Positions 1-6,581 of a stretch of 9,498 bases of DNA are shown piece after piece. The translations under genes and the position numbers were made by a program. Under the pieces are notes generated by a model. That model was not told the DNA's origin. It saw nothing but the letters and a program-made list of their open reading frames with translations, and ran no database searches. The first letter of the stretch is position 1, and each line of letters opens with the position of its first letter. The stretch is from Conexibacter sp. (lineage in GTDB: Bacteria; Actinomycetota; Thermoleophilia; Solirubrobacterales; Solirubrobacteraceae), in assembly GCA_025964215.1 (NCBI GenBank), contig JAOPZG010000404.1:1-9498 (forward strand). The letters run 5' to 3'.

Positions 1-165
1 TGCGGCCAGCCGCTGATGCTCCAGGCGCAGTCGACGCTCGTCGGCGCGGCCGTCGTCCCGCCGCCCGCGCCGGAGGCGGCCACGACCGTCAACGGCGCGG
101 CGCCGCCGCCCCCGGCGCGCGCGCTCAGCGACCAGACGACCGTCCCGCACGACCTGTCCTCGTAG
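1..165 (+). CDS. C-terminal end of an unidentified protein (partial)
   Basis: Frame 1 is open from the first base to a TAG at 163-165, giving the last 54 residues of a protein whose start lies outside the window. The visible part begins CGQPLML and turns into a low-complexity tail rich in Ala and Pro (PPPAPEAA, then AAPPPPARA), ending TVPHDLSS. The opening CGQPL could be the last knuckle of a zinc ribbon, but a single cysteine proves nothing. I do not recognise the family. The high-GC third-position bias and the clean stop just before the next promoter support a real coding end. It is followed after 25 bases by the methyltransferase gene on the same strand, which appears to have its own promoter. 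Confidence 0.5.
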   Translation, partial: CGQPLMLQAQSTLVGAAVVPPPAPEAATTVNGAAPPPPARALSDQTTVPHDLSS

Positions 166-177
166 CCCCGGCGCGGG

Positions 178-183
178 TAGCGT
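178..183 (+). promoter_or_regulatory. Putative -10 box of the methyltransferase gene
   Basis: TAGCGT fits TANNNT and ends 7 bases before the ATG at 191. There is no purine-rich ribosome binding site between them. Transcription would begin at or next to the start codon, so the mRNA would be leaderless or nearly so. No clear -35 hexamer is visible. The same arrangement recurs at three other genes in the window. Confidence 0.4.
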
Positions 184-190
184 CCGCGCC

Positions 191-1048
191 ATGCCGTTCG
201 ACCAGCAGCAGTTCCGGGACCAGAGCCGCGACGCGTGGGAGACCGCCGCGCGCGGCTGGAGCGCGCAGGCCGACTGGTGGGACGCGGACACGCGGCCGGT
301 CAGCGACTGGCTCGTCGAGGCGCTCGCGCCGCGGCCCGGCTCGCGGGTCCTCGAGCTCGCGGCCGGCCCCGGCGACGTCGGGCTGCTGCTCGCCGAGCGG
401 CTGCGTCCGGGCGGCCACGCGCTGCTGACCGACGGCGCCGACGCGATGGTCGCGGCGATCGAGGCCCGCGCCGCCGCGCGCGGGCTGACCGACGTCGTCG
501 CCGCGCGCACGATGGACGCCGAGGCGATCGACGTGGAGACGGGGTCGCTCGACGCCGTCGCCTGCCGCTGGGGCTACATGCTGCTCGCCGATCCCGGAGC
601 GGCGCTGCGCGAGACGCGGCGCGTGCTGCGCTCCGGCGGCCGCGTCGCGCTGGCCGCGTGGGACGGGCCGAAGGCCAACCCGTGGCTGTCGGCCGCCGCG
701 TTCGAGCTCCGCGAGCGCGGGCTCGTCGCCCCGCCCGATCCCGCCGAGCCGGGGCCGTTCAGCTGGCGCGACCGCGCGGCGATCGGCGCGCGCCTGCAGG
801 ACGCGGGCTTCACCGACGTCGTCCTCGACACCGTGCACTTCAGCTACAGCCACCCGGACCTCGACACGTGGTGGGCGCGCGCGATCGACCTCGGCTCGTC
901 GCTCGCCAACGCGATCGCCGCCGCCGGCGCGGAGACCGCGGCCGCGATCCGGGCCGGCGCGGAGGCGCGGATCGCGTCCTTCGTCGCCGCCGACGGCAGC
1001 GTCACGCTCCCGGCCGCGACGCACGTCGCGAGCGCGGCGGCGGTCTAA
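191..1048 (+). CDS. Class I SAM-dependent methyltransferase
   Basis: This 285-residue protein is a soluble methyltransferase that should transfer a methyl group from S-adenosylmethionine to an unknown acceptor. Motif I is VLELAAGPGDVG at about residues 53-64, the glycine-rich SAM-binding loop. An acidic DGADAM follows at 81-86 where the ribose-binding residue is expected. Around 121 the segment DAVACRWGYMLL corresponds to motif II/post-II, and VLRSGGRVALAAW at 145-157 is the usual post-II strand of UbiE/Methyltransf_11 enzymes. The first 45 residues, with several Trp, probably form a substrate lid, and the C-terminal third is helical and Ala-rich. The ATG at 191 is supported by a TANNNT box 7 bases upstream. 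The gene ends tail-to-tail against the CYTH gene, sharing 4 bases (1045-1048). The family assignment is firm; the substrate (quinone, small molecule or other) cannot be read from sequence. Confidence 0.88.
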   Translation: MPFDQQQFRDQSRDAWETAARGWSAQADWWDADTRPVSDWLVEALAPRPGSRVLELAAGPGDVGLLLAERLRPGGHALLTDGADAMVAAIEARAAARGLTDVVAARTMDAEAIDVETGSLDAVACRWGYMLLADPGAALRETRRVLRSGGRVALAAWDGPKANPWLSAAAFELRERGLVAPPDPAEPGPFSWRDRAAIGARLQDAGFTDVVLDTVHFSYSHPDLDTWWARAIDLGSSLANAIAAAGAETAAAIRAGAEARIASFVAADGSVTLPAATHVASAAAV

Positions 1049-1512
1049 GGCGCGCCATCCACGGCGAGGGTCTGGTTGGCATAGGCCTTCTCGCCGGTGA
1101 CCTCGCGACCCGCCCAGCCCGGCGGCGTCCACGCCCGCGCGTCGTCCTCGCTCGCGAACTCCACCTCCAGCACCGCGAGCCCCGCGAGCGCGCCCTCGTA
1201 GACGTCGAGCTCGTAGACCACGCCGGGCGCGACCTCGCGCGTGTGGCGCACCTTCACCACGCGCCGGCCCTCGGTCAGCGGCCACAGCCGCGCGAACGCC
1301 GCGTCCTCCAGCGCCAGCTCCTCCTCGACGCGCGAGAGCCCCGGCGACGACTTCACGGTCAGCCGCGCGTCCCGCCCGTCGGCGCGGCGGATCCGCACCT
1401 CGACGTCCTCGGTGCTCGCGAGGTAGCCCTGCTCCAGCCGCTTCGCGTCCCAGGCGCCGAGGTCCTCGGGAAGCGACGCCACCAGCAGCTTGCGCTCGAT
1501 CTCCTGCGCCAT
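1045..1512 (-). CDS. CYTH-domain triphosphate tunnel metalloenzyme (probable tripolyphosphatase)
   Basis: This 155-residue protein belongs to the CYTH superfamily, whose eight-stranded tunnel binds triphosphate groups with metal ions. The signature ExExK is present as EIERK at residues 4-8. Alternating charged residues typical of the tunnel follow: RIR at 40-42, TVK at 52-54, EEEL at 63-66, RRVVKVRH at 83-90, ELDVYEG at 101-107 and LEVEF at 115-119. The short single-domain form, and the pattern LSRVEEE...LWPLTEGRRV, closely resemble from memory the Nitrosomonas-type tripolyphosphatase (NeuTTM). Hydrolysis of tripolyphosphate or a nucleoside triphosphate is therefore the best guess, not adenylate cyclase. 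The ATG at 1512 is 14 bases after the DUF47 stop. The sequence GGGTAGGAGAG supplies both that TAG stop and the ribosome binding site, so translation is probably coupled. The gene sits beside phosphate-uptake genes, which suits a polyphosphate role. Its stop overlaps the convergent methyltransferase stop. Confidence 0.85.
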   Translation of the reverse strand: MAQEIERKLLVASLPEDLGAWDAKRLEQGYLASTEDVEVRIRRADGRDARLTVKSSPGLSRVEEELALEDAAFARLWPLTEGRRVVKVRHTREVAPGVVYELDVYEGALAGLAVLEVEFASEDDARAWTPPGWAGREVTGEKAYANQTLAVDGAP

Positions 1513-1526
1513 CGGCGCAGTCTCTC

Positions 1527-2162
1527 CTACCCGCGGCGCTTGTTGCTGCGCTTCAGCGAGATCCCCTCGAGCACGTGCGCGACCTTCTCGCACGCGTCGA
1601 CCGACTGCTCGAGCGTCTCGAAGATGTCCTTCCAGCGGATCACGACCATCGGGTCGATGCCGTTGGCGAACAGCGAGGCGACCGCGTCGCGGCTCAGCCG
1701 ATCGCCCTCGTTCTCGAGCCGGTGGATCTCCACGAGGTGCGGCGCGAGCTCGGCGCCGGAGCGCAGGCAGCGCAGCGCCTGGGCGACCTGCTCGCCCGCG
1801 CCGACGAGCACGTCGGCGATCAGCGTCGCCTGCTCCATCGGCGCCTCGACGGCGTAGAGCGCGAGCTCGTCGGCGGCCTGCTCGGCGTAGTCGACGATGT
1901 CGTCGAGCGTCGTCGCGAGCACGTGGCCGTCGGCCGGCGCCATCGGCGGCCGGCCGTTCCCGCCGCCGTTGAGCCGGTGGATGATGTCGTGCGTGATGCG
2001 GTCGCCCTCCTGCTCGCTGTGCAGGAGGTCCCGCGCCAGGTCCGCGCGCTCGGGGTACTCCGCGATCAGGTCGCGGAGCAGCAGCGTCGCGCGCTGGACG
2101 TTGCGGCCGGACTCCTCGAACAGGTCGAGGACACCGGTGTCGGTCGATCGAAGCAGCGCCAT
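1527..2162 (-). CDS. DUF47 / PhoU-like phosphate transport accessory protein
   Basis: This 211-residue, all-helical cytoplasmic protein belongs to the DUF47 (UPF0111, TIGR00153-like) family, distant relatives of PhoU usually encoded next to the low-affinity Pit phosphate transporter. Two metal-binding ExxxD-type repeats are visible: SEQEGDRITHD at about 49-59 and LENEGDRLSRDA at about 149-160, one in each three-helix half. The C-terminal segment RWKDIFETLEQSVDACEKVAHVLEGI (about 176-201, split here as RWKDIFETLE / QSVDACEKVA / HVLEGI) is the family's typical ending. Length matches the family norm. No pit gene is seen next to it; its partner is the CYTH gene 14 bases downstream. The ATG at 2162 lies 9 bases after a TAGGCT box on this strand, and an 11-bp repeat PHO box lies 28 bp upstream of that. 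This suggests control by phosphate, perhaps in the direction opposite to pst. Confidence 0.88.
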   Translation of the reverse strand: MALLRSTDTGVLDLFEESGRNVQRATLLLRDLIAEYPERADLARDLLHSEQEGDRITHDIIHRLNGGGNGRPPMAPADGHVLATTLDDIVDYAEQAADELALYAVEAPMEQATLIADVLVGAGEQVAQALRCLRSGAELAPHLVEIHRLENEGDRLSRDAVASLFANGIDPMVVIRWKDIFETLEQSVDACEKVAHVLEGISLKRSNKRRG

Positions 2163-2171
2163 CCCGCAACG

Positions 2172-2177
2172 AGCCTA
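2172..2177 (-). promoter_or_regulatory. Putative -10 box of the DUF47-CYTH operon
   Basis: Read on the minus strand this is TAGGCT, matching TANNNT, and it ends 9 bases before the ATG at 2162. No Shine-Dalgarno motif is needed if the transcript is leaderless. There is no good -35 at 2195-2200, so activation or another sigma factor may compensate. The PHO-box repeats start 28 bp further upstream. Confidence 0.45.
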
Positions 2178-2205
2178 ACCCCGTGCGGAGCGGACGCCGC
2201 GGGCC

Positions 2206-2243
2206 TTCACAGGTCGTTCACACGGGGTTCACCGGACGGTCAC
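2206..2243 (+). promoter_or_regulatory. PHO box: four TTCAC-type direct repeats at 11-bp spacing
   Basis: TTCAC occurs at 2206-2210, 2217-2221 and 2228-2232, and GTCAC at 2239-2243, so the period is exactly 11 bp, about one helical turn. Eleven-bp direct repeats with a GTTCACC-like core are the known operator type of PhoP/PhoB regulators in actinobacteria. The array lies between the divergent DUF47 and winged-helix genes. No TANNNT box is visible downstream toward the winged-helix gene, while a -10 lies 28 bp away on the DUF47 side. It may therefore act mainly on DUF47-CYTH, or on both genes. This is the most regular of the three arrays in the window. Confidence 0.78.
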
Positions 2244-2278
2244 GGCAGGCCCCGGCCCGCACGGGAGCCTTCACCGCG

Positions 2279-2638
2279 ATGGAGGCTGCGCACACCAACG
2301 ACGTGCTGTACGCGGGGGAGCTGGAGATCCGGCCGGGCGACGGGCTGGTGCTCGCCGCCGGCCGCGCCCTGACCGTGTCGGTCCGGGAGTTCGGGCTGCT
2401 CGTCGCCCTCGTGCAGCGCGCGGGGCGCATCGTCTCCCGCGGCGAGCTGTACACGCTGGTCTGGGGGAGCGAGCTCCGCGACGGCGATCGATCGATCGAC
2501 GTCTACGTGCACAAGCTGCGCGTGAAGCTCGAGACCGCCCTGCCGGCGTGGGCGTTCATCCACACCCATGTGGGCTTCGGATACCGGTTCTCCCCCGAGG
2601 CTTCACACGTCTTTCACAACTCGACCACACCGCGATAA
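2279..2638 (+). CDS. Stand-alone OmpR/PhoB-type winged-helix DNA-binding protein without receiver
   Basis: The 119-residue product consists almost entirely of the Trans_reg_C winged-helix domain (about residues 10-105) that normally forms the C-terminal half of response regulators. Family marks are LTVSVREFGLL at 31-41, RIVSRGELYTLVWG at 50-63, the recognition helix region DRSIDVYVHKLRVKLE at 70-85, and the wing IHTHVGFGYRF at 94-104. There is no receiver and no sensor or membrane part, so DNA binding cannot be switched by phosphorylation of this protein. The domain is clearly similar to that of the response regulator at 7371-8228. The ATG at 2279 is preferred, with a weak GGGAG 11 bases upstream. 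The in-frame GTG at 2183 would run through the PHO-box repeats. The last codons overlap the pstS PHO box and probable -10, so the tail SHVFHNSTTPR may reflect operator constraint. A truncated regulator is possible, but the frame and domain are intact. Confidence 0.85.
   Translation: MEAAHTNDVLYAGELEIRPGDGLVLAAGRALTVSVREFGLLVALVQRAGRIVSRGELYTLVWGSELRDGDRSIDVYVHKLRVKLETALPAWAFIHTHVGFGYRFSPEASHVFHNSTTPR
2602..2628 (+). promoter_or_regulatory. PHO box upstream of pstS
   Basis: TTCAC at 2602-2606 and TTCAC at 2613-2617 are followed at the same 11-bp step by a degenerate ACCAC at 2624-2628. The repeats point toward pstS, as in classical pst promoters where the PHO box replaces the -35. A weak -10 candidate (ATAACA, 2635-2640) follows 6 bases after the last unit. 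The whole element lies within the last codons of the winged-helix gene. Confidence 0.7.
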
Positions 2639-2640
2639 CA
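2635..2640 (+). promoter_or_regulatory. Putative -10 box of the pst operon
   Basis: ATAACA is the only AT-rich hexamer between the PHO box and pstS and overlaps the TAA stop of the preceding gene. Its distance from the PHO-box units is right for an activator-dependent promoter lacking a -35. Transcription would start near 2647, giving a leader of about 50 bases. The match to TANNNT is imperfect. Confidence 0.35.
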
Positions 2641-2648
2641 GGATGTGG

Positions 2649-2681
2649 TCGTTGCCGCGTCAGCCTGCGCCGCGACAACGA
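2649..2681 (+). promoter_or_regulatory. Leader hairpin just upstream of the pstS ribosome binding site
   Basis: TCGTTG (2649-2654) pairs with CAACGA (2676-2681), and CGCG (2656-2659) pairs with CGCG (2671-2674). This leaves one C-A mismatch and an 11-base loop. The 3' foot ends 4 bases before AAGGAG (2686-2691). There is no U-tract, so it is not an intrinsic terminator. A 5' stabilising stem or a translational control element is possible. Confidence 0.4.
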
Positions 2682-2696
2682 GATCAAGGAGTGCAC

Positions 2697-3806
2697 GTGA
2701 ATCCCCGAATCCCCCTCGCCGCCCTCGCGGCCTGTGCCCTGGCCACCAGCGTGGCCGCCTGCGGTTCCAGCGACGACAACAGCTCGTCCGCCTCGACCAA
2801 CTCGTCCTCCGCCGGCGGATCGTCCGTCAGCGCCACGCTCAACGGCGCCGGCTCGACCTTCGCGGCCCCCATCTACCAGCAGGTCGGCTCCGACCTCAAG
2901 GGCAAGGGCCTGACCATCAACTACCAGGGCGTCGGCTCGGGCGCGGGCGTCTCGCAGTTCGCCGCCGGCACCGTCGACTTCGCGGGCTCCGACCCGGCCC
3001 TGGCCGACGCGGACAAGACGTCGATCAAGAAGGGCACGCCGATCCAGGTCCCGTTCGCCCTCGGCGCGATCACCGCCTCCTACAACCTGAGCGGCGTCAA
3101 GTCCGGCCTCAAGCTCGACGGCGCGACGCTGGCGAAGATCTACCTCGGCAAGATCACCTCCTGGGACGACGCGGCCATCAAGGCGCAGAACCCGGACGTC
3201 CAGATCCCCTCGACGAAGATCACGGTCGTCCACCGCTCCGACTCCTCGGGCACGACCAAGGGCTTCACGCAGTTCCTGGCCAACTACTCGCCCGAGTGGA
3301 AGAGCGGGCCCGGCGTCGACAAGGACATCAAGTGGCCGGTCGGCACCGGCGCCAAGGGCAACGACGGCGTCGCCGCCGGCGTCAAGCAGACCGATGGCGC
3401 GATCGGCTACGTCGAGCAGGCCTACGCCTTGCAGAACGGCTTCACGTTCGCCGACGTCAAGAACAAGAGCGGCAAGTACATCGCCCCGACGCTCGAGTCC
3501 ACCTCGGCCGCGGCCGACGGCATCGACATCCCCGCGGACCTCGGGATCTCGACGATCGACGCCCCCGGCGCGAGCGCCTACCCGATCGTCTCCCAGACGT
3601 TCGCCATCACCTACGCCGACCCGTGCAAGGCCGGCATGGACAAGAGCAAGGCCGCCGGCCTCAAGGAGCTGTTCACCTACCTCCTCGGTGACGGCCAGGA
3701 CACCATCAAGAAGCTGTCCTACGCGCCGATCCCCGACACGCTGAAGACCAAGGACCAGGCCGCGGTCGACGCCATGCAGTGCAACGGTGCGGCAATCACG
3801 AGCTGA
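2697..3806 (+). CDS. pstS: Phosphate ABC transporter substrate-binding lipoprotein PstS
   Basis: The 369-residue product captures inorganic phosphate outside the membrane and delivers it to the PstCA channel. Residues 1-22 form a lipoprotein signal peptide with a hydrophobic core and the lipobox VAAC, Cys22 being the lipidated residue. A Ser/Asn/Gly-rich linker follows at about 23-45. Phosphate-contact segments typical of PstS are NGAGSTFAAPIY at 49-60, VGSGAGVSQFAAGTVDFAGSD at about 79-99 (quoted as VGSGAGVSQF then AAGTVDFAGSD), and HRSDSSGTTKGF at 179-190. The central YLGKITSWDD (149-158) is also characteristic. The GTG at 2697 is chosen because AAGGAG sits 5 bases before it and because it gives a complete signal peptide. 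An in-frame ATG at 2568 would fuse an unlikely extension that overlaps the previous gene. A PHO box and leader hairpin lie upstream. Its TGA overlaps the pstC ATG by one base. Only the start codon is in any doubt. Confidence 0.96.
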   Translation: MNPRIPLAALAACALATSVAACGSSDDNSSSASTNSSSAGGSSVSATLNGAGSTFAAPIYQQVGSDLKGKGLTINYQGVGSGAGVSQFAAGTVDFAGSDPALADADKTSIKKGTPIQVPFALGAITASYNLSGVKSGLKLDGATLAKIYLGKITSWDDAAIKAQNPDVQIPSTKITVVHRSDSSGTTKGFTQFLANYSPEWKSGPGVDKDIKWPVGTGAKGNDGVAAGVKQTDGAIGYVEQAYALQNGFTFADVKNKSGKYIAPTLESTSAAADGIDIPADLGISTIDAPGASAYPIVSQTFAITYADPCKAGMDKSKAAGLKELFTYLLGDGQDTIKKLSYAPIPDTLKTKDQAAVDAMQCNGAAITS

Positions 3807-4807
3807 TGGCCACCACGTCACCTGACGTCCGCCGCGGCGGCCGCTCCATCCTGGAGCGGTCGCCGGCGGCGCGCCGTGCGGACCCGCTCTTCCGCGGGAT
3901 CCTCACGGGCCTGGCGGGGCTGATCCTCGTCCTGATCGCGTTCTTCTTCGTCTTCCTCATCAACAAGGCGGAGCCGGCGCTCAGCCATCAGGGCGTCTTC
4001 TCGTTCCTGTTCACGAACGACTGGAACCCCTCGAAGGCGATCTACGGCGCCTGGCCGCTCGTCGCCGGGACGCTCCTCACCGCGTTCATCGCGCTGCTCA
4101 TCGGCGTGCCGGTCGCGGTCGCCGCCGCGCTCTTCATCACCGAGCTCGCCCCGCGCCGCGTGCGCGGCCCGCTCGTGATCCTCGTGGAGCTGCTCGCCGC
4201 GGTCCCGTCGGTGGTCTACGGGTTGTGGGGGTTCTTCGTGTTGATCCCCAAGTTGAAGCCCGCCGAGCAGTGGTTCGCCGACACCTTCAGCTTCCTGCCG
4301 CTCGTCGGCGGCAACGTCGCGGGCCCCAACTACTTCATCGCCGGCCTGATCCTGGCGATCATGATCCTGCCGATCGTCTCGGCGATCTCGCGCGAGGTCA
4401 TCTCGACGGTCCCGGCGGACCTCAAGGAGGCCTCGCTCGCCCTCGGCGCCACGCGCTGGGAGATGATCCGGATGGCCGTGCTGCCGTACTCGCGCTCGGG
4501 GATCACCGGCGCCGCGATGCTCGGCCTCGGCCGCGCGATCGGCGAGACGATCGCGGTGACGCTCGTCATCGGCAACTCGCCGGTGCTCGGCAAGCAGATC
4601 TTCGACCAGGGCTACACGCTGGCCGCGGTGATCGCGAGCGAGTTCGGCGAGGCGGCCAACGACAGGGTCCACGCCGGCGCGCTGATCGCCGCGGGCCTCG
4701 TCCTGTTCATCCTGACGCTGCTCATCAACGCGATGGCCCGCGCCCTCGTACGGCGGGCCGAGAACAAAGGGACCAACGTGAAGGCCGTTCCCGGAGGTCT
4801 CGGATGA
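3806..4807 (+). CDS. pstC: Phosphate ABC transporter permease PstC
   Basis: PstC is one of two membrane subunits forming the phosphate channel. The 333-residue product has a cytoplasmic N-terminus of about 30 residues and six likely membrane helices, near 31-53, 84-113, 124-148, 176-198, 235-257 and 290-315. The EAA loop that docks on the ATPase is [20 protein letters not shown] at 208-227, with the family's E-A-x-x-x-L-G pattern. The helix ending [11 protein letters not shown] (241-250) is typical of PstC. The ATG at 3806 overlaps the pstS stop as TGATG and has no strong ribosome binding site, so reinitiation by ribosomes leaving pstS is likely. A GTG 27 bases upstream is in frame but lies within pstS. 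Length and order match other actinobacterial pst operons. The end overlaps pstA by 4 bases. Confidence 0.96.
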   Translation: MATTSPDVRRGGRSILERSPAARRADPLFRGILTGLAGLILVLIAFFFVFLINKAEPALSHQGVFSFLFTNDWNPSKAIYGAWPLVAGTLLTAFIALLIGVPVAVAAALFITELAPRRVRGPLVILVELLAAVPSVVYGLWGFFVLIPKLKPAEQWFADTFSFLPLVGGNVAGPNYFIAGLILAIMILPIVSAISREVISTVPADLKEASLALGATRWEMIRMAVLPYSRSGITGAAMLGLGRAIGETIAVTLVIGNSPVLGKQIFDQGYTLAAVIASEFGEAANDRVHAGALIAAGLVLFILTLLINAMARALVRRAENKGTNVKAVPGGLG

Positions 4808-5670
4808 CCGCGCTCGGGCAGCTCACGCCGCGCCGTCGCATCACCGACCGCGTGATGCGGATCGTGCTCGCGATCGGCACCGCGATCGCGCTCATCCCGC
4901 TGATCGCCGTCATCTACTACCTGCTGAGCAAGGGGCTCGGCGCGTGGTCGATCGACCTGTTCACCAAGGACCCGACCGGCAACTTCCTCGGCGACCAGGG
5001 CGGCATCAAGAGCGCGCTGCTCGGCACGATCGAGATGGTGGCCTTGGCCTCGGCGATCGCGATCCCGTTCGGCTGGGGCGTCGCCCTGTACCTGGTCGAG
5101 TACGGCCGCAAGGGCCGCTTCGCCTCGACGGTCCGCTACTTCGTCGACGTCATGACGGGCGTGCCGTCGATCGTCTTCGGCCTCTTCGTCTACGCGACGC
5201 TCGTCCTCTCCGGCTGGGGCGGCAGCTCGTTCTCGGGCTGGAAGGGCTCGGTCGCGCTGGCGCTGCTGATGCTCCCGGTCGTGACGCGCTCGGCCGAGGT
5301 CGTGCTGCTGCTCGTGCCGGACGCGCTGCGCGAGGCCGCGCTCGCCCTCGGCACGCCGCGCTGGCGCGTGACGCTGCGCGTCGTCCTGCCGACGGCGCTG
5401 CCGGGGCTCGTCACCGGCTCGCTGCTCGCGGTCGCCCGCGCGGCCGGCGAGACGGCGCCGCTGCTGTTCACCGCCGCGGCCGTCAACGGCACCACCTTCA
5501 ACCTCGGGGAGCGCATGAACTCGCTGCCCGTGCAGATCTACAACGACGTGCAGTCGCCCAGCGACGCGCTCGTGCAGCGAGCCTGGGGCTCGGCCCTCGC
5601 GCTCGTGACCCTGATCCTCCTCACCACACTCGTCGCGCGACTCGCCTCGCGCAGGAGCCGACTCTCGTGA
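4804..5670 (+). CDS. pstA: Phosphate ABC transporter permease PstA
   Basis: PstA pairs with PstC to make the transmembrane path for phosphate. The 288-residue product shows helices near 18-41, 72-98, 114-136, 148-170, 200-224 and 263-281. The EAA loop is [20 protein letters not shown] at 177-196. [15 protein letters not shown] (211-225) and LPVQIYN (241-247) are hallmark PstA segments. The ATG at 4804 overlaps the pstC stop as ATGA, and GGAGG at 4793-4797 lies 6 bases upstream, a good ribosome binding site. An extended open frame upstream to 4225 is only a shadow within pstC. The 3' end overlaps pstB by 4 bases as GTGA. The protein is complete and ordinary for the family. Confidence 0.96.
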   Translation: MTALGQLTPRRRITDRVMRIVLAIGTAIALIPLIAVIYYLLSKGLGAWSIDLFTKDPTGNFLGDQGGIKSALLGTIEMVALASAIAIPFGWGVALYLVEYGRKGRFASTVRYFVDVMTGVPSIVFGLFVYATLVLSGWGGSSFSGWKGSVALALLMLPVVTRSAEVVLLLVPDALREAALALGTPRWRVTLRVVLPTALPGLVTGSLLAVARAAGETAPLLFTAAAVNGTTFNLGERMNSLPVQIYNDVQSPSDALVQRAWGSALALVTLILLTTLVARLASRRSRLS

Positions 5671-6581
5671 CCGACCCGGACACCAAGACCATGACGGACG
5701 ACCCGCGCAGCACCTCCTCCTCCGACGGCGGCGACGCGAGCGCTCCGGCGCCGCGGGTCCCGCTGCCGCCCCGCTCGGCGACCTCCGGCGCGGTGAGCAC
5801 CGCGACCGACCGCGAGGTGCTGACCACGGCGCCGGGGATCTCGGTGACCGGCCTCGACGCGTTCTACGGCTCCGGGCACGCGATCAAGGACGTGTCCATC
5901 GAGTACGTCCCCAACAAGGTCACGGCGATGATCGGGCCGTCGGGCTCGGGCAAGTCCACCGTGTTGCGCTGCATCAACCGCATGCACGAGGAGATCCCGG
6001 GCGCGCGGGCGACCGGCAAGGTCATGCTCGACACGGACGACATCTACGGCTCCGGCGTCGACGTCGTGGCCGTGCGGCGCGCGATCGGCATGGTCTTCCA
6101 GAAGCCGAACCCGTTCCCCACCATGTCGATCTTCGACAACGTCGCGGCGGGGTTGAAGCTCAACGGGATCAAGGGCATCAACCTGAAGGAGCGCGTCGAG
6201 CAGTCGCTCCAGGGCGCGTCGCTGTGGGACGAGGTCAAGGACCGGCTCAACGAGCCCGGCATCGGGCTGTCCGGCGGTCAGCAGCAGCGGCTGTGCATCG
6301 CGCGGACGATCGCGGTCGAGCCGCAGGTCATCCTGATGGACGAGCCGTGCAGCGCGCTGGACCCGATCGCGACGCTGAAGATCGAGGAGCTGATCTCCGA
6401 CCTCAAGCAGCGCTTCACGATCGTCATCGTCACGCACAACATGCAGCAGGCGGCGCGCGTCGCCGACACCACGGCGTTCTTCCTCGCCGGCGAGCTGATC
6501 GAGCACGCGCCGACGGCCGAGGTCTTCACCAACCCGTCGGACTCCCGGACCGAGGAGTACGTCACCGGGAAGTTCGGCTGA
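5667..6581 (+). CDS. pstB: Phosphate ABC transporter ATP-binding protein PstB
   Basis: PstB hydrolyses ATP on the inner face of the membrane to drive phosphate import through PstCA. The ABC core is complete: Walker [10 protein letters not shown] at 90-98, Q-loop VFQKPNPFP at 143-151, signature LSGGQQQR at 201-208, Walker [13 protein letters not shown] at 221-232, and the switch His in VTHN at 255-258. QKPNPFPMS-like wording in the Q-loop is specific to PstB. The 304-residue length exceeds the usual 250-270 because of a Ser/Pro/Asp-rich, probably disordered N-terminal segment of about 55 residues. The GTG at 5667 overlaps the pstA stop as GTGA and has AGGAG at 5653-5657, 9 bases upstream. An in-frame ATG at 5691 would remove 8 residues and is less well supported. 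The TGA overlaps phoU by one base. Confidence 0.96.
   Translation: MTDPDTKTMTDDPRSTSSSDGGDASAPAPRVPLPPRSATSGAVSTATDREVLTTAPGISVTGLDAFYGSGHAIKDVSIEYVPNKVTAMIGPSGSGKSTVLRCINRMHEEIPGARATGKVMLDTDDIYGSGVDVVAVRRAIGMVFQKPNPFPTMSIFDNVAAGLKLNGIKGINLKERVEQSLQGASLWDEVKDRLNEPGIGLSGGQQQRLCIARTIAVEPQVILMDEPCSALDPIATLKIEELISDLKQRFTIVIVTHNMQQAARVADTTAFFLAGELIEHAPTAEVFTNPSDSRTEEYVTGKFG

Noticed and set aside
1049..1056. GGCGCGCC palindrome at the convergent gene ends
   Set aside because: It has no loop and no U-tract, and such palindromes are common at this GC content, so it does not support a terminator.
125..1285. Long minus-strand open frame across the methyltransferase gene
   Set aside because: It is an Arg/Gly/Ala-rich shadow caused by high GC, with no domain, and overlaps two well-supported genes.
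2270..2274. Extra TTCAC just before the winged-helix ATG
   Set aside because: It is 31 bp from the last unit of the array, not a multiple of 11, so it is probably chance.
2183..2278. GTG at 2183 as start of the winged-helix protein
   Set aside because: It would translate the PHO-box ladder into a non-conserved basic extension; the ATG at 2279 starts just before the domain.
2485..2499. CGATCGATCGATCGA tandem/palindrome
   Set aside because: It lies in the codons for the conserved DRSID motif and is explained by coding; three short GATC units are not a repeat array.
2556..3821. 421-codon minus-strand open frame opposite pstS
   Set aside because: It is an antisense shadow of a clear PstS gene; composition is Arg/Gly/Val-rich and there is no start signal.
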